42,468 nt of DNA from an uncultured Pirellulaceae bacterium (GTDB lineage Bacteria; Planctomycetota; Planctomycetia; Pirellulales; Pirellulaceae), in NCBI GenBank assembly GCA_937941455.1, contig CALDHM010000056.1, positions 1 to 42,468 on the forward strand. Direction: 5' to 3'. The notes under the pieces were generated by a model. The model was not told the DNA's origin. It did no database searches and worked only from the letters and a program-made list of their open reading frames with translations. The translations under genes and the position numbers were made by a program. Below, in pieces: positions 26,773-36,444 of the stretch (within the stretch, counting starts at the first letter, position 1; every line of letters begins with the position of its first letter).

Positions 26773-28332
26773 CTAGCGGCGAGCCGGACGATTTTGCGAG
26801 TTGAATGACATCGGGATCGGTGCTAATTCCCCGTCGAGAGTTTCAGGAGTAGGTACCGGGGCTGGATTGGGCACATTTCCGTTTACTGGAGCCGGTGTAT
26901 AGAGCGAGCCTGTCGGGCAGCACGGTTGCACCGGGGATGGGATCCCGAATCCGTAGGGATCATGGACTGAAACACCCATCGGCTGGCAGGTTGGACAACC
27001 TGCGCCACCACAGGCGTTGCAGCTGCCGGCCGGTCCGGGGTTGATCTGGCCGTAGCCGTTGTAGCCCCAGTTTCCATAGCCGTAGCCATAGCCACTGTAG
27101 CTGTCGCCGAAACCGCTGCGGCCATCGTAGTAATTGAATGATTCGCCGTAGAACAATTGGTCGCTGAATTGATTGAACGTATCCCAAAACTGCCGGAAGA
27201 AAGTGTTCCGCGTGCAATACAAGCTACGCAAGTCGCCACAAAATTGGTTGCATTCCTGGCATTCGCTTGGCGGCCGTTTACGATTGACAATCCGCTGGTA
27301 GGCTGCCTCGGCAGCGACATGGTTCAACCAGCCGACCGTCTCAGGGCTGACCAACGAAACATCCAGAACTTGAGCTCCTTGCGTCTCCTTCACCACGTCG
27401 ATACCGATGCAAGCCATGCCATCAGTTCCGACAGCCACGAGTGAGTATTGTCCTGGCGATACGTTTTCGAAGCGGAAGATACCGAAATTGTCCGCCGTTA
27501 CGGCAGCCACCACGTTGTCGTCGCCCAAGAGCATGACCCGTGTCGACCGAACATCAACAGGACGCCCATTCAGTTCATCAATCTGATGGATACGGCCAGC
27601 GAGTTCACCAGCCGGACCTAACAGAGCAGGGTGAAAATTGACCGAGGAACTGGGGATGGCGCTCGGTCCGTGGTTCGACAACCCATCTCGGCCGTACAAC
27701 CAAGCTGGATCGGTCGAGCCCTCGAGAGAAACGAATCGCCCATACACTCGGAATTGGTTCGAAGCAGCGAAGTGACGAATCCAGTCGAGATTGATTGTCG
27801 TTTTGTTCTGTACCGCTGGAATCCGCAAGGTCGACGGATGAGCAGTATGGGTCGAGTCCCGATAGTCGAGAATGTTGAGCGAAAACGCGAAGAACGTATT
27901 GGGGCCAAATCCAGCAATGGCGTAAGTTCCCTCGATTAAATTGTTGAAGCTAAATTTACCTTTCGCGTCCGTCCGTGTTTGATTGATGACTTGGCCGCGA
28001 TTGAGCAGAGTGATCAGGACATTGCCAACCTCGGCTTCTTGAGTCGCAATGATTTCCCCGTTGAGAATGCCGCTGGAGCTCAGCATTACCCAATTGGCTC
28101 GCAGCGCTTCGTCGATGCCGCTGCCATCGCGCTGGGCCTGGCGCCAGCCAGCAAACCGCTCCCGCACGATGATCCGTTGGGCCGGACCGTCCTCGTCGTC
28201 CATTTGATCGCGCGGCGCGGGGAGTCGCTCCTGCCAGGCTCCTCGAACCGGTTCGACAGTACTCAGAAAAGCCCCCAAGGAGCAGATGACAATGGCAGAT
28301 AGGTAAAGATTGCGTTGACGGCGGTAAGTCAT
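26773..28332 (-). CDS. secreted carboxypeptidase-regulatory-like domain protein with Tyr/Gly-rich and Cys-rich tail
   Basis: 519 aa from the ATG at 28332, preceded by AAGGGATCGGAA; an in-frame upstream start at 28359 is less likely. The signal peptide core is LYLSAIVICSLGAFLS. Two beta-sandwich repeats of CarboxypepD_reg type follow: GNVLITLLNRG...TDAKGKFSFNNLIEGTYAI near residues 100-140, and RVMLLGDDN...TADNFGIFRFENVSPGQYSLVAVG near 270-310. The region around 400-455 is Tyr/Gly/Asn-rich and ends in a small Cys cluster (CNACGGAGCPTC). The C-terminal 60 residues are Pro-rich. It is probably a cell-surface structural or adhesive protein; no catalytic residues are apparent. Confidence 0.7.
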   Translation of the reverse strand: MTYRRQRNLYLSAIVICSLGAFLSTVEPVRGAWQERLPAPRDQMDDEDGPAQRIIVRERFAGWRQAQRDGSGIDEALRANWVMLSSSGILNGEIIATQEAEVGNVLITLLNRGQVINQTRTDAKGKFSFNNLIEGTYAIAGFGPNTFFAFSLNILDYRDSTHTAHPSTLRIPAVQNKTTINLDWIRHFAASNQFRVYGRFVSLEGSTDPAWLYGRDGLSNHGPSAIPSSSVNFHPALLGPAGELAGRIHQIDELNGRPVDVRSTRVMLLGDDNVVAAVTADNFGIFRFENVSPGQYSLVAVGTDGMACIGIDVVKETQGAQVLDVSLVSPETVGWLNHVAAEAAYQRIVNRKRPPSECQECNQFCGDLRSLYCTRNTFFRQFWDTFNQFSDQLFYGESFNYYDGRSGFGDSYSGYGYGYGNWGYNGYGQINPGPAGSCNACGGAGCPTCQPMGVSVHDPYGFGIPSPVQPCCPTGSLYTPAPVNGNVPNPAPVPTPETLDGELAPIPMSFNSQNRPARR

Positions 28333-28788
28333 TTCCGATCCCTTGAGACGGCTGTACAACCAGTTCCAAACTTCTCTGCCCTCTGTATTCGGACAAAGGC
28401 TGACGATCGGTCAATTCGCTTCTTCCGAGCATGATAGATTTCCGTCGATTGTCGGACAGTCGTACTATCCACGAAAGACGAATCGTTTAACGCGAACAGG
28501 ATGATTACCCGTGTCGTCGCGGTCGACGCGTCGATAACCATGGATCTGAAGGAATCGATAATTCGGACTGGAGTGCTGACCGCGACGCCTCGGCAGTGGC
28601 GATTGAAGACGTCTGAACCAGTCCACCGGACTCGGATTGCTAGCACGATCGCCTGACTCAGGTCTTGTCGCCTGCGTGTCGACCTTGTCCGAAAGCTCTG
28701 TTTTCTCTACAACGCCCCCACGGCGGATACTGAAGCAGGATCGAAACTGCCTCGAATCCCGCGGCACGCACTGTTTCGATTGTTTTTT
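28333..28788. other. divergent intergenic region with possible decayed repeat
   Basis: About 455 bases between two divergent envelope genes. Bases about 28490-28660 (GATAACCATGGATCTGAAGG onward) resemble a short dispersed sequence I recall from Rhodopirellula-type genomes, but only from memory. No gene is called; both promoters must lie here. Confidence 0.35.
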
Positions 28789-30297
28789 ATGTTTGGTGAT
28801 TTTGGACAACGAGCGTTCGGCGGCTGTTTACTGCTGGCCTTGTTTTGCCTCGATGTAACGAACACGCTGGGGCAAACGGCAGGTGCCAGGATCAGCTTCC
28901 CCTACACGGCTTACGCTGCCAGGAGCGGGGTGCCGGTCCACAGTGGCCCAGGCGAGGAACATTACGCCACGCAGGAGTTGCCGCAAGGTGCGATCGTCGA
29001 GGTGTATCGCCACGATCCTGACGATTGGTGTGCCATTCGGCCTCCGGCAGGGGCCTTCAGCATCGTGCCCGCGGAAATGATGGACGTGATTTCTGCGGAC
29101 CGCGGCCGCTGCCGATCTGACGGTGTCCAGGTGTGGGTTGGTACCGACTTGGGACCAGTCGAGCGGCCCCTTTGGCAGGTGAAGCTCAAGGCGGGTGAAA
29201 CCGTCGAGCTGCTGGGTGAGATCAGCTACCCGAGCGAAGAGGGTTTTTCCACGCAATGGTATCAGATCGCCCCCCCCGCCGGTGAATTTCGATGGGTGCG
29301 GCGGCAAGATTTGCTCCTGCCCGATCCCAGCACCCGACAACTGGCCGCTCCGTCAACATCGGCACCGGCCCGCCGACATGGCGCGACTCCGCCCCCTTCG
29401 GCCGGGGCGATTCGCACCGTCCAAGAGACCGACACACTGGATAATCCCTTCCCCGACGATCAGGTAATCCTCGGCAATCCTCCCCTTCCACAAGCCGATT
29501 CCGCCCTAACCAACACTGACAACCAAGGCTGGCGCAAGGCGCGGATTCCACTGCGAATCGCGCAGGCCGATGCCAGCGGAGCAGGGATGACGCAGCGACT
29601 CGATGGGGCTGCGGCCGGGAACAAGGGCTCCGCTGTTTCAGGCTCTGACAGCCGAGGTGTCGCGGGTGCATTTTCTAGCTTCAATCCCAACAACCGATAT
29701 GAACCAGCTGAGGTGATCAATGCTCAGTTGACCCCGACCTTTGGCAGCGATCCTCTTTCGCCCCGGCTGCAGCAACTCGATTTAGAGTTAGCCTCGGAAA
29801 TCATCAAGCCGCCGGAGATGTGGCAACTCAGTGCGTTCGCCGATCGCCTCTTGCGCATCCAGGAGTCTGCCGAATCTCCGCTGGAGAGTCAGCAGGCCCG
29901 CCGCTTGATCGACAAGGTCGATCGCCTGCGCTCGACCCAAGCCCGCCTCGTCGAAACCAATGTCGGCTCGCGCCGCCCCCTTGCAGCTCAAACACCCGTG
30001 GCGGTTGGCTCCGGAGTCAACACCGAGGTGCAGTACGGCACTACCTACGATGCCTACGGCTGGTTGAGTCAGTTGACGCGCAGCAGCGGCAAGGTGGAGC
30101 CAGGTTATGTTTTGCAAGACGACCAAGGGAAAATCATCTGCATCCTTGAACCGAGTCCAGGCCTGAACTTGCATCGCTACTTGAACTCGAAGGTCGGCGT
30201 GGTTGGCACCCGCGGCTACGACAATCGGCTCAAGGTGAATCACGTCACCGCCGATCGGGTCGTTGTGCTCGAAAATCCCCGCAACATGCGGCGTTGA
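28789..30297 (+). CDS. secreted protein with two SH3-like domains
   Basis: 502 aa from the ATG at 28789; a TTG at 28780 would add three residues. The signal peptide spans residues 1-29 (GGCLLLALFCLDVTNTLGQ). Two bacterial SH3-like modules follow. The first covers residues about 37-95 (VPVHSGPGEEHYATQELPQGAIVEVYRHDPDDWCAIRPP in short blocks); the second covers about 105-175 with LKAGETVELLG and WYQIAPPAGEFRWV. After that come a long Pro/Ala/Ser-rich linker, a predicted helical stretch at 325-395 (LQQLDLELASEI, RLIDKVDRLRSTQARL) and a C-terminal globular part with GYVLQDDQGKIICILEPSPG. Probably periplasmic or cell-wall associated; the function is unknown. Confidence 0.7.
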   Translation: MFGDFGQRAFGGCLLLALFCLDVTNTLGQTAGARISFPYTAYAARSGVPVHSGPGEEHYATQELPQGAIVEVYRHDPDDWCAIRPPAGAFSIVPAEMMDVISADRGRCRSDGVQVWVGTDLGPVERPLWQVKLKAGETVELLGEISYPSEEGFSTQWYQIAPPAGEFRWVRRQDLLLPDPSTRQLAAPSTSAPARRHGATPPPSAGAIRTVQETDTLDNPFPDDQVILGNPPLPQADSALTNTDNQGWRKARIPLRIAQADASGAGMTQRLDGAAAGNKGSAVSGSDSRGVAGAFSSFNPNNRYEPAEVINAQLTPTFGSDPLSPRLQQLDLELASEIIKPPEMWQLSAFADRLLRIQESAESPLESQQARRLIDKVDRLRSTQARLVETNVGSRRPLAAQTPVAVGSGVNTEVQYGTTYDAYGWLSQLTRSSGKVEPGYVLQDDQGKIICILEPSPGLNLHRYLNSKVGVVGTRGYDNRLKVNHVTADRVVVLENPRNMRR

Positions 30298-30351
30298 AAA
30301 CCAGGGCCCGCTCGGCAATCGACTCGTCGATCGCGGCGCATCGTTAACCGT

Positions 30352-31458
30352 TCAGAACCGCACCGATTGCGGATGCAATTCCCTCCAAGCGGATTCAGGG
30401 ACCACAAACAACGGTACTGGCTCGAGCTTACGACCGGCATAGGGTCCACTGGTGCCACGTCCTGAGGCCATGTCCCACGTCGAGTCGGTCTGTCGATCAA
30501 CGATCTGCTCCCCCTCGCTATAGAAATCGAGTCGCTCACCGTTTAAGTCGGTACGAAAGGCTCGCAACTGGTTTCGCCCGAAATCCACCGCGATGACGGC
30601 CTCGCCTCCGCTGCTGAGCAGTAGTTTGGCATCGAGTAGTTGGCTGACACTTACGTGTTTGGCCTGATCGGCCAACAGTACGCCGACGATGGCTTTCGCC
30701 CGTTCGTTGAGGGGACGCAGTTCCGTCACGGGTTTCCCCTGAGTCTCACTCGGTGGCAACTCGATGCGCGCCGTATCGGGGTTCATCGTGCGCCATTCGC
30801 TCGCCGGCATGATCGTCGCGGCAACAATTTTCATCCGTGACTCCGATTCGCCCCGCAGCGGCGTCGTTGTCAGCGGTGACCACCAAACGCCCGATATCCG
30901 GTCGCGAAACAATGGGGTGGCGAGCAAACGATCTCGGATTTGTTGAAAGCTGGCCGCAGCGGCTGCCACAATTAGGTAGGGTTGATCGTGCGCCGAATCG
31001 AAGGCAACAGCGCAGGAAGTATTATCAAGTTTGAAATTGACGAGTGGCCGCTGGGAATCGAACACGGACAGCGAGCAAAAAATCGGCTTGTCACCGATCA
31101 CCGCGCAGATTCCGAGTTCCTGCGAGTCATCTTCCGAATCGCCTTCCGTCTCGCGCACCTCGCCGACGACGACCGGATACAGTGGTGGTTCTGCTGGCCA
31201 GTTGCTGGTAAAGACGCGCGGCGATGCCTCATCCGTTGACTTTGCATTCTCCGCTGCGGCCGATGCGTTGTTTGCAGCGCCTGCTGGCAAGGTCGGATCG
31301 ATGGGACTCGAGTCTCCTGAACCGACTGAGACGGCCGGCTTGGTTCGCTCTTTGTTTTTCAGCGTGACTGCCGTGGGCTCGGTCTCGGGGACCAGAAACA
31401 GGGCCACCACGGCTACGGCCAGAACTGCCAGCACGACGAGAGGGACGGTCAATTTCAC
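30352..31458 (-). CDS. membrane-anchored DUF3179-like protein
   Basis: 368 aa from a GTG at 31458 with GGGAG 8 bases upstream; a TTG at 31485 is also in frame. One transmembrane anchor (LVVLAVLAVAVVALFLV) is followed by a low-complexity Ala/Ser linker to about residue 95, then a globular part. The C-terminal pattern DRQTDSTWDMASGRGTSGPY, then AGRKLEPVPLF and WRELHP, follows DUF3179 (D-x-x-T-x-S-x-W-x-x-x-x-G-x-x-x-x-G-P-x-x-G-x-x-L). GICAVIGDKPIFCS fits its earlier Cys-containing section. The family has no established function. It converges on the SH3-like gene, with 54 bases between stops. Confidence 0.55.
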   Translation of the reverse strand: MKLTVPLVVLAVLAVAVVALFLVPETEPTAVTLKNKERTKPAVSVGSGDSSPIDPTLPAGAANNASAAAENAKSTDEASPRVFTSNWPAEPPLYPVVVGEVRETEGDSEDDSQELGICAVIGDKPIFCSLSVFDSQRPLVNFKLDNTSCAVAFDSAHDQPYLIVAAAAASFQQIRDRLLATPLFRDRISGVWWSPLTTTPLRGESESRMKIVAATIMPASEWRTMNPDTARIELPPSETQGKPVTELRPLNERAKAIVGVLLADQAKHVSVSQLLDAKLLLSSGGEAVIAVDFGRNQLRAFRTDLNGERLDFYSEGEQIVDRQTDSTWDMASGRGTSGPYAGRKLEPVPLFVVPESAWRELHPQSVRF

Positions 31459-31700
31459 GAATCGGCTCCCGCGGGATGAATCCAATAATCAATCGGCGAA
31501 TCAGGGTTGATGGCGGCTCCAACCCTTTCGTCGGCCGCCCCCCCTAGAGTCATTAAACGAGTCGAGCCGGACCGGATCAAGGTGCCGAAACATCAGTTTC
31601 GCTCGTGAATCGTCCGCATGTTCAAGCGGTCCAGTGAATAGAGCGATGTGCCATTTTTGCCGAAAACTCCCGATTTTTCTGACTTTAGGAAGTCGATAAA

Positions 31701-32552
31701 ATGGGGGCTTGGCAGGTCATCTCTTCGCATCAGTCCAAACAAGGGTACATCGTCTTGGAAACTGCACCTACCTCGGCAATACAGCAGACGTTTTTTCAGC
31801 GACACGAGTTCCTGTTGCGGCGATTGCACTCGCTCAGCGGTTTGATTCCCGTTGGTCTTTTTATGATGGTGCATCTGACGGCCAATGCGACGATTCTCAA
31901 CGGTGTCGACGCGTTTCAAAACGTCGTTTTCCAGATTCACACCTTAGGGAAAATTCTTCCTCTGGTGGAGTGGACGTTCATCTTTCTGCCGATCATATTT
32001 CACGCGGTGTTCGGCTTCGTGTTTCTGTGGAGCGGAAAATCGAACGCTAGCCGCTATGGCTACGCCGCTAATTATCGTTATACAGCACAGCGAATCACGG
32101 GCATCATTGCATTCGTATTCATTTTCTATCACGTGTTGCATATGCACGGTCTGATTCACGCCGAATGGTTCAAGACAGCCATCGCTGATCCGCTGGGGCT
32201 GGCCAGATTCCGCCCCTACAACGCCGCATCGACGGCTGCCCGGGCTTTGCAGTCCCCAATCATCTCGGCCATCTATGTCGTGGGAGTGCTAAGCTGCGTC
32301 TACCATTTTGCTAACGGGTTGTGGACGATGGGGATCACCTGGGGTGTTTGGGTGACCCCCAAAGCTCAACGTTGGGCCAGCCACGTTTGCATGGGACTCG
32401 GCCTTATCGTGGCCGTGATCGGGATGAGCGCGATCGTCGGATTCTGGAAAGTTGATGCCAATGCCGCCGAAGCGCGAGAAAATGAGATCTACGAACGGCG
32501 CGTGCAAGACGGCAGTATTTACGCCGCCGAGCACAAACGCTCTGGGCATTAG
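31701..32552 (+). CDS. sdhC: succinate dehydrogenase cytochrome b subunit (five-helix, type B)
   Basis: 283 aa; membrane anchor and quinone site of complex II. The ATG at 31701 has AGGAAG upstream. A TTG at 31755 with AAGGGT upstream begins closer to the conserved QTFFQRHEFLLRRLHSLSG and is an alternative. Five hydrophobic segments and His residues in RRLHSLSGLIPVG, MMVHL, PIIFHAVFGF, FIFYHVLHMHG and CVYHFANGLW fit a di-heme B-type cytochrome, as in Bacillus and Wolinella. First gene of sdhCAB, 48 bases before sdhA. Confidence 0.93.
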   Translation: MGAWQVISSHQSKQGYIVLETAPTSAIQQTFFQRHEFLLRRLHSLSGLIPVGLFMMVHLTANATILNGVDAFQNVVFQIHTLGKILPLVEWTFIFLPIIFHAVFGFVFLWSGKSNASRYGYAANYRYTAQRITGIIAFVFIFYHVLHMHGLIHAEWFKTAIADPLGLARFRPYNAASTAARALQSPIISAIYVVGVLSCVYHFANGLWTMGITWGVWVTPKAQRWASHVCMGLGLIVAVIGMSAIVGFWKVDANAAEARENEIYERRVQDGSIYAAEHKRSGH

Positions 32553-32600
32553 TCGTGGTCGCTTGGAGATTTTTTTCTTTCAACCAAAGAAGCAAGAACT

Positions 32601-34577
32601 ATGAGTAAGCAACGGGTCGTCGTCGTCGGGGGTGGTTTGGCCGGTTTGTCGTGCACGATGAAATTGTGCGAACTCGGCCTCGATGTGGACCTCATAAGCT
32701 TGGTGCCGGTAAAACGTTCCCATAGTGTCTGCGCCCAAGGCGGAATCAATAGCTGCAACGACCAAACTCGGCAACTCGGCGATTCGGAATGGCTGCACCT
32801 GGACGACACCGTCTATGGTGGTGACTTTTTGCAGCACCAGCCCCCCGTCAAAGAAATGGCGATGTGGGGTCCGAAAATCATCGATTTGATGGATCGTTTG
32901 GGAGTCCCCTTCAATCGTACCGGTGAGGGATTTATCGATCGCCGTCGATTCGGCGGCACGCTATATAAAAGAACCGCATTCGCCGGGGCCACGACTGGCC
33001 AGCAATTGCTCTACGCCCTGGACGAACAAGTCCGTCGTTGGGAGGTCGAAGGACGAGTCAAAAAATACGAGCATTGGGATTTTTTGGGGCCGGTTCTGAA
33101 CGATGCAGGGGTTTGCCGCGGCGTCGTTGCGCAGAATTTGCTGACGATGGAGATTCGTGCCTTGCCGGCCGAAGCCGTCGTGATCGCGACCGGTGGACCA
33201 GGCCTAGTCTACGGCCGCTCGACGATGTCGGTCATGTGCACGGGTTCGGCCGCTAGCCGCTGCTTCCAAGCCGGCGCGAAATATGCCAACGGAGAATTCA
33301 TCCAAGTCCACCCCACCGCGATCCCCGGCGCGGACAAGCTGCGTCTGATGAGCGAGTCAGCGCGCGGTGAGGGGGGGCGCGTTTGGGTGCCGCGCAAGCC
33401 CCAGGATCCTCGCGATCCGAAAGCCATCCCCGAGTCGGAGCGTTTCTACTTTTTGGAGGAACGTTACCCCAAATACGGTAACTTGGTCCCCCGCGATATT
33501 GCCACTCGCGAGATCTTCGATGTCTGCGTGAATGAGGGTTTGAGCGTCGACAAGGACCGCCTGTGCGTCTATCTCGACTTGACGCATATTCCCGCGTCAG
33601 AACTCGACCGCAAGCTAGGGGGCATCCTCGACATCTATCAAAAATTCCAAGGGGTCGACCCACGCAAGACACCCATGAAAATTTTCCCGGCAGTTCATTA
33701 TTCGATGGGCGGACTATGGGTCGATTACCAACGGCATGGCGATGGCGGTCTGGTCGTGGGGCACCCGCGCAACCATCAAACCAACATTCCCGGGCTGTAC
33801 GCCATCGGCGAATGCGACTACCAATACCACGGTGCCAACCGTCTGGGCGCAAACTCTCTGCTGAGTTGCATCTTCAGCGGTTTGCTGGTCGCCCCAAGCA
33901 TCGAGACATTGATCAAGTCGACCAAACGGACCGCGGCTGAAGACGCGACCAACCTTTGCGAACAAGCGCGCAAAGACCACCAGGCTCGCCACGACGCGAT
34001 GCTATCTCGCACCGGTGGCAACGAGAACCCGTATCTCATCCACCGGGAGTTGGGCGATGTGATGACGAAGGCAGCTACGGTAGTCCGCCGCAACGACCAA
34101 CTTGCTGCAGCCTACGAAACCGTTTCGGAGCTTCACGAACGAGCCAAGCGGTGCAGTCTGTCTGACACCGGAACGTGGACCAACCAAAATGTGGCATTCA
34201 CGCGCAGTCTGCTCGACATGTTCCCGCTGGCCAAGACGATTCTCAAAGGGGCCTTGCAGCGGGACGAGTGCCGGGGTGCTCACTACAAGCCCGAATTCGC
34301 CATGCCTTCGCTCAAGGCTGATACGCCGGAAGGCCGTCGCATCGAGGCCGAGGCTTGGTGCGATGCCTTCGAGGCCAACACCGCCCGTTGGCTCAAGTCC
34401 ACGATTGCGGTTCTCGATGGTGACCACCCGCTACTGTCCTACGAGGACGTCGATACGTCGATCATTCCGCCGCGGCCTCGTCTTTACGGTCTGGTAGGCG
34501 CCGAGGAAATTGACGCCGTGTGGAAGGAGCGATCGCAGCGGCGTGCCCACGAGTCAAAATTGCAACCGGTCGGTTAA
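32601..34577 (+). CDS. sdhA: succinate dehydrogenase/fumarate reductase flavoprotein subunit
   Basis: 658 aa; oxidises succinate to fumarate with covalent FAD in the TCA cycle. The Rossmann motif VVVGGGLAGLSC is at the N-terminus. HSVCAQGGINSC holds the His that links FAD. Substrate-site blocks are EFIQVHPTAIPG, SESARGEGG and VHYSMGGLWVDY. LGANSLLSCIFSG and the C-terminal helical domain (RSLLDMFPLAKTILKGAL) complete it. Length and sequence style match the type-B enzymes that pair with five-helix SdhC. sdhB follows after 81 bases. Confidence 0.98.
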   Translation: MSKQRVVVVGGGLAGLSCTMKLCELGLDVDLISLVPVKRSHSVCAQGGINSCNDQTRQLGDSEWLHLDDTVYGGDFLQHQPPVKEMAMWGPKIIDLMDRLGVPFNRTGEGFIDRRRFGGTLYKRTAFAGATTGQQLLYALDEQVRRWEVEGRVKKYEHWDFLGPVLNDAGVCRGVVAQNLLTMEIRALPAEAVVIATGGPGLVYGRSTMSVMCTGSAASRCFQAGAKYANGEFIQVHPTAIPGADKLRLMSESARGEGGRVWVPRKPQDPRDPKAIPESERFYFLEERYPKYGNLVPRDIATREIFDVCVNEGLSVDKDRLCVYLDLTHIPASELDRKLGGILDIYQKFQGVDPRKTPMKIFPAVHYSMGGLWVDYQRHGDGGLVVGHPRNHQTNIPGLYAIGECDYQYHGANRLGANSLLSCIFSGLLVAPSIETLIKSTKRTAAEDATNLCEQARKDHQARHDAMLSRTGGNENPYLIHRELGDVMTKAATVVRRNDQLAAAYETVSELHERAKRCSLSDTGTWTNQNVAFTRSLLDMFPLAKTILKGALQRDECRGAHYKPEFAMPSLKADTPEGRRIEAEAWCDAFEANTARWLKSTIAVLDGDHPLLSYEDVDTSIIPPRPRLYGLVGAEEIDAVWKERSQRRAHESKLQPVG

Positions 34578-34658
34578 GGCGCGGCCCGCAACCAAGCGGC
34601 CGCCTTCAGCCAGCCTCAAGTTTCCGTTCACTAGCCATCATTCACAATAGGTTCGAAC

Positions 34659-35504
34659 ATGATCAAAGATGCCTACGGCGAGACGTTGAAACATTTCTCG
34701 GTCAAGGTCCGGCGCCAAGCCGGTCCTAATGCGAAACCATACTGGGAAAACTTTCGCGTCGAATACGAATCGGACATGAATGTCATCAGCGTCCTGCAAA
34801 AGATCGCGGCCATGTCGAAAACCGCCGACGGCCGGACGACGACACCTGTCGCTTGGGACTGCGGGTGCCTCGAAGAGGTCTGCGGCGCCTGCACGATGGT
34901 CATCAATGGCCGTGTCCGCCAGAGTTGCTCGGCATTGGTCGATCGCTTGCTCGGCGATAGCAAAGAAATCACTCTGGAACCCATGAGCAAATTTCCCGTG
35001 GTTCGCGACCTGGTGGTGGATCGCTCGCGTCTGTTCCATAACCTGAAGCGAGTCAAAGCCTGGGTGCCCGTCGACACTTACTACGACATGGGGCCGGGTC
35101 CACTACAACCGCGTTCGCAACAGGAAGAAAACTATCCGCTGAGCGAGTGCATGAGTTGCGGCTGCTGCTTAGAAGCTTGTCCGCAATTCACCAAGGTTGA
35201 AGTCAAGCGACAAGCGAACGAAACCGACGAACAATTCGAGGCCCGGAAGGCGGCTGCCTATGACACGGCCTTTTTGGGCCCCCACGCCATCAGTCAGGCG
35301 ATGTTGTTCAATAATCATCCCACCGGCAAAAACATTGCCGACGAGCGGCTCGAAGCTCTTTCAGGCCCCGGCGGTATCCAGGTTTGCGGCAACGCGCAAA
35401 ATTGCGTTGCGGTCTGTCCGAAACACATTCCGCTGACAACGTCCATCGGGCGTGCAGGCCGCGCGGTGACACTCAACAAACTTCGCAAATGGTTTGGCCG
35501 CTAG
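34659..35504 (+). CDS. sdhB: succinate dehydrogenase/fumarate reductase iron-sulfur subunit
   Basis: 281 aa; carries electrons from FAD to the quinone site through three clusters. The [2Fe-2S] ligands lie in WDCGCLEEVCGACTMVING near residues 66-83 with a downstream Cys in RQSC. The [4Fe-4S] site is CMSCGCCLEACP near residue 165, and the third cluster uses CGNAQNCVAVCPKHIP near residue 245. An AGG 8 bases before the ATG supports the start. Last gene of sdhCAB; a gap of more than 1 kb follows. Confidence 0.97.
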   Translation: MIKDAYGETLKHFSVKVRRQAGPNAKPYWENFRVEYESDMNVISVLQKIAAMSKTADGRTTTPVAWDCGCLEEVCGACTMVINGRVRQSCSALVDRLLGDSKEITLEPMSKFPVVRDLVVDRSRLFHNLKRVKAWVPVDTYYDMGPGPLQPRSQQEENYPLSECMSCGCCLEACPQFTKVEVKRQANETDEQFEARKAAAYDTAFLGPHAISQAMLFNNHPTGKNIADERLEALSGPGGIQVCGNAQNCVAVCPKHIPLTTSIGRAGRAVTLNKLRKWFGR

Positions 35505-35800
35505 GCAGTGCAGGGGACCGATCGGGCTCCTGGTGATCTCGATAGCAACATCCCTGAAATTCGGCGGTAATTGCTACCGATGACGATGCGGCCGACAGAG
35601 CTTGACCTTGTCGCGGGTATCGATGGATCTCTTAGCTAAGAATCAAGGTTTCGATCACAAGGCCAGACATCCCTCTGGCCCTGCCGTCCTGTGAGAGACC
35701 AGACGCTCGACTGAATGAAGCAGCGGCCGGATTGCCCCGATTGCTTGCGAATCATGCACATGCTCCGCCGAATGTCGCCTGAGCTCGCGCATAAATTAGG

Positions 35801-36166
35801 TTGTTCGTCAGGACAATCGTACTCGTACTCAGTGCAACGGTACTCGTGCTCGTACTCGAAAAGATCGTGTTGGCAGAACCGACCTTCGATCATGAATGTC
35901 TGGACATTTATCGGCTCGCGATCGAGAACGTTGAGTTCTCGTATCGCTCCGCTACATCTCTGTCTGATGTCAAGCGACAAGCTCGGGATCAATGGTTGCC
36001 TGTGGCACGATCGATTCCGCTAATCATTTCCAAAAGCAATAGCCAGCTACTTCTCCTGGACAAGAATCGATTCCTTGAAATCGCTCGCGGTTCGACCTTA
36101 GATTGTGGCTCGATTCACGACCTCTTGCGTCTTTGCAAGGCGATTGACGACGAATCGAATCGTTGA
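35801..36166 (+). CDS. hypothetical small protein with signal-like N-terminus (doubtful)
   Basis: 121 codons from a TTG. The first 25 residues are hydrophobic (TIVLVLSATVLVLVLEKIVLA) and look like a signal peptide, followed by a polar domain with two Cys. However, the hydrophobic stretch is encoded by the GTACTC repeat cluster, the start is TTG without a clear RBS, and an overlapping frame is equally open. I recognise no family. Confidence 0.25.
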   Translation: MFVRTIVLVLSATVLVLVLEKIVLAEPTFDHECLDIYRLAIENVEFSYRSATSLSDVKRQARDQWLPVARSIPLIISKSNSQLLLLDKNRFLEIARGSTLDCGSIHDLLRLCKAIDDESNR

Positions 36167-36266
36167 AGAAAATCGGACTTGAACCGGTTCATGTCGATGC
36201 TCAGTCGGATGATCCAACGAACGGAAACCTAGCGGAAGTTTGAATCGATTACGAGCACGGGTACCG
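35817..36266. repeat. inverted copies of a 17-bp TACGAGCACGRGTACCG motif
   Basis: The reverse complement of 35838-35854 is TACGAGCACGAGTACCG. Bases 36250-36266 read TACGAGCACGGGTACCG, 16 of 17 identical in the opposite orientation. Both sit among further CGTACTC or TACGAGAACG units. About 395 bases separate them. Confidence 0.65.
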
Positions 36267-36444
36267 CGAAGCCAGGTACGAGAACGAAGGAAACGACACG
36301 ACAAAATCCTGACGAATCAGCGGATTCACCTAGGCCGGCGATGGGGCGGTTGTTGGCCGTGGATCATCGACGTCCCCGCTCGGTGATCCCAGGCGTTATT
36401 CGCCGTCGAGATTTTGGCGCTGACAACCGGCCCGACCAGATTAA

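Noticed and set aside
35817-35861. CRISPR-like array
   Set aside because: Units are short, irregular and lack spacers of uniform length; no cas gene is in the window.
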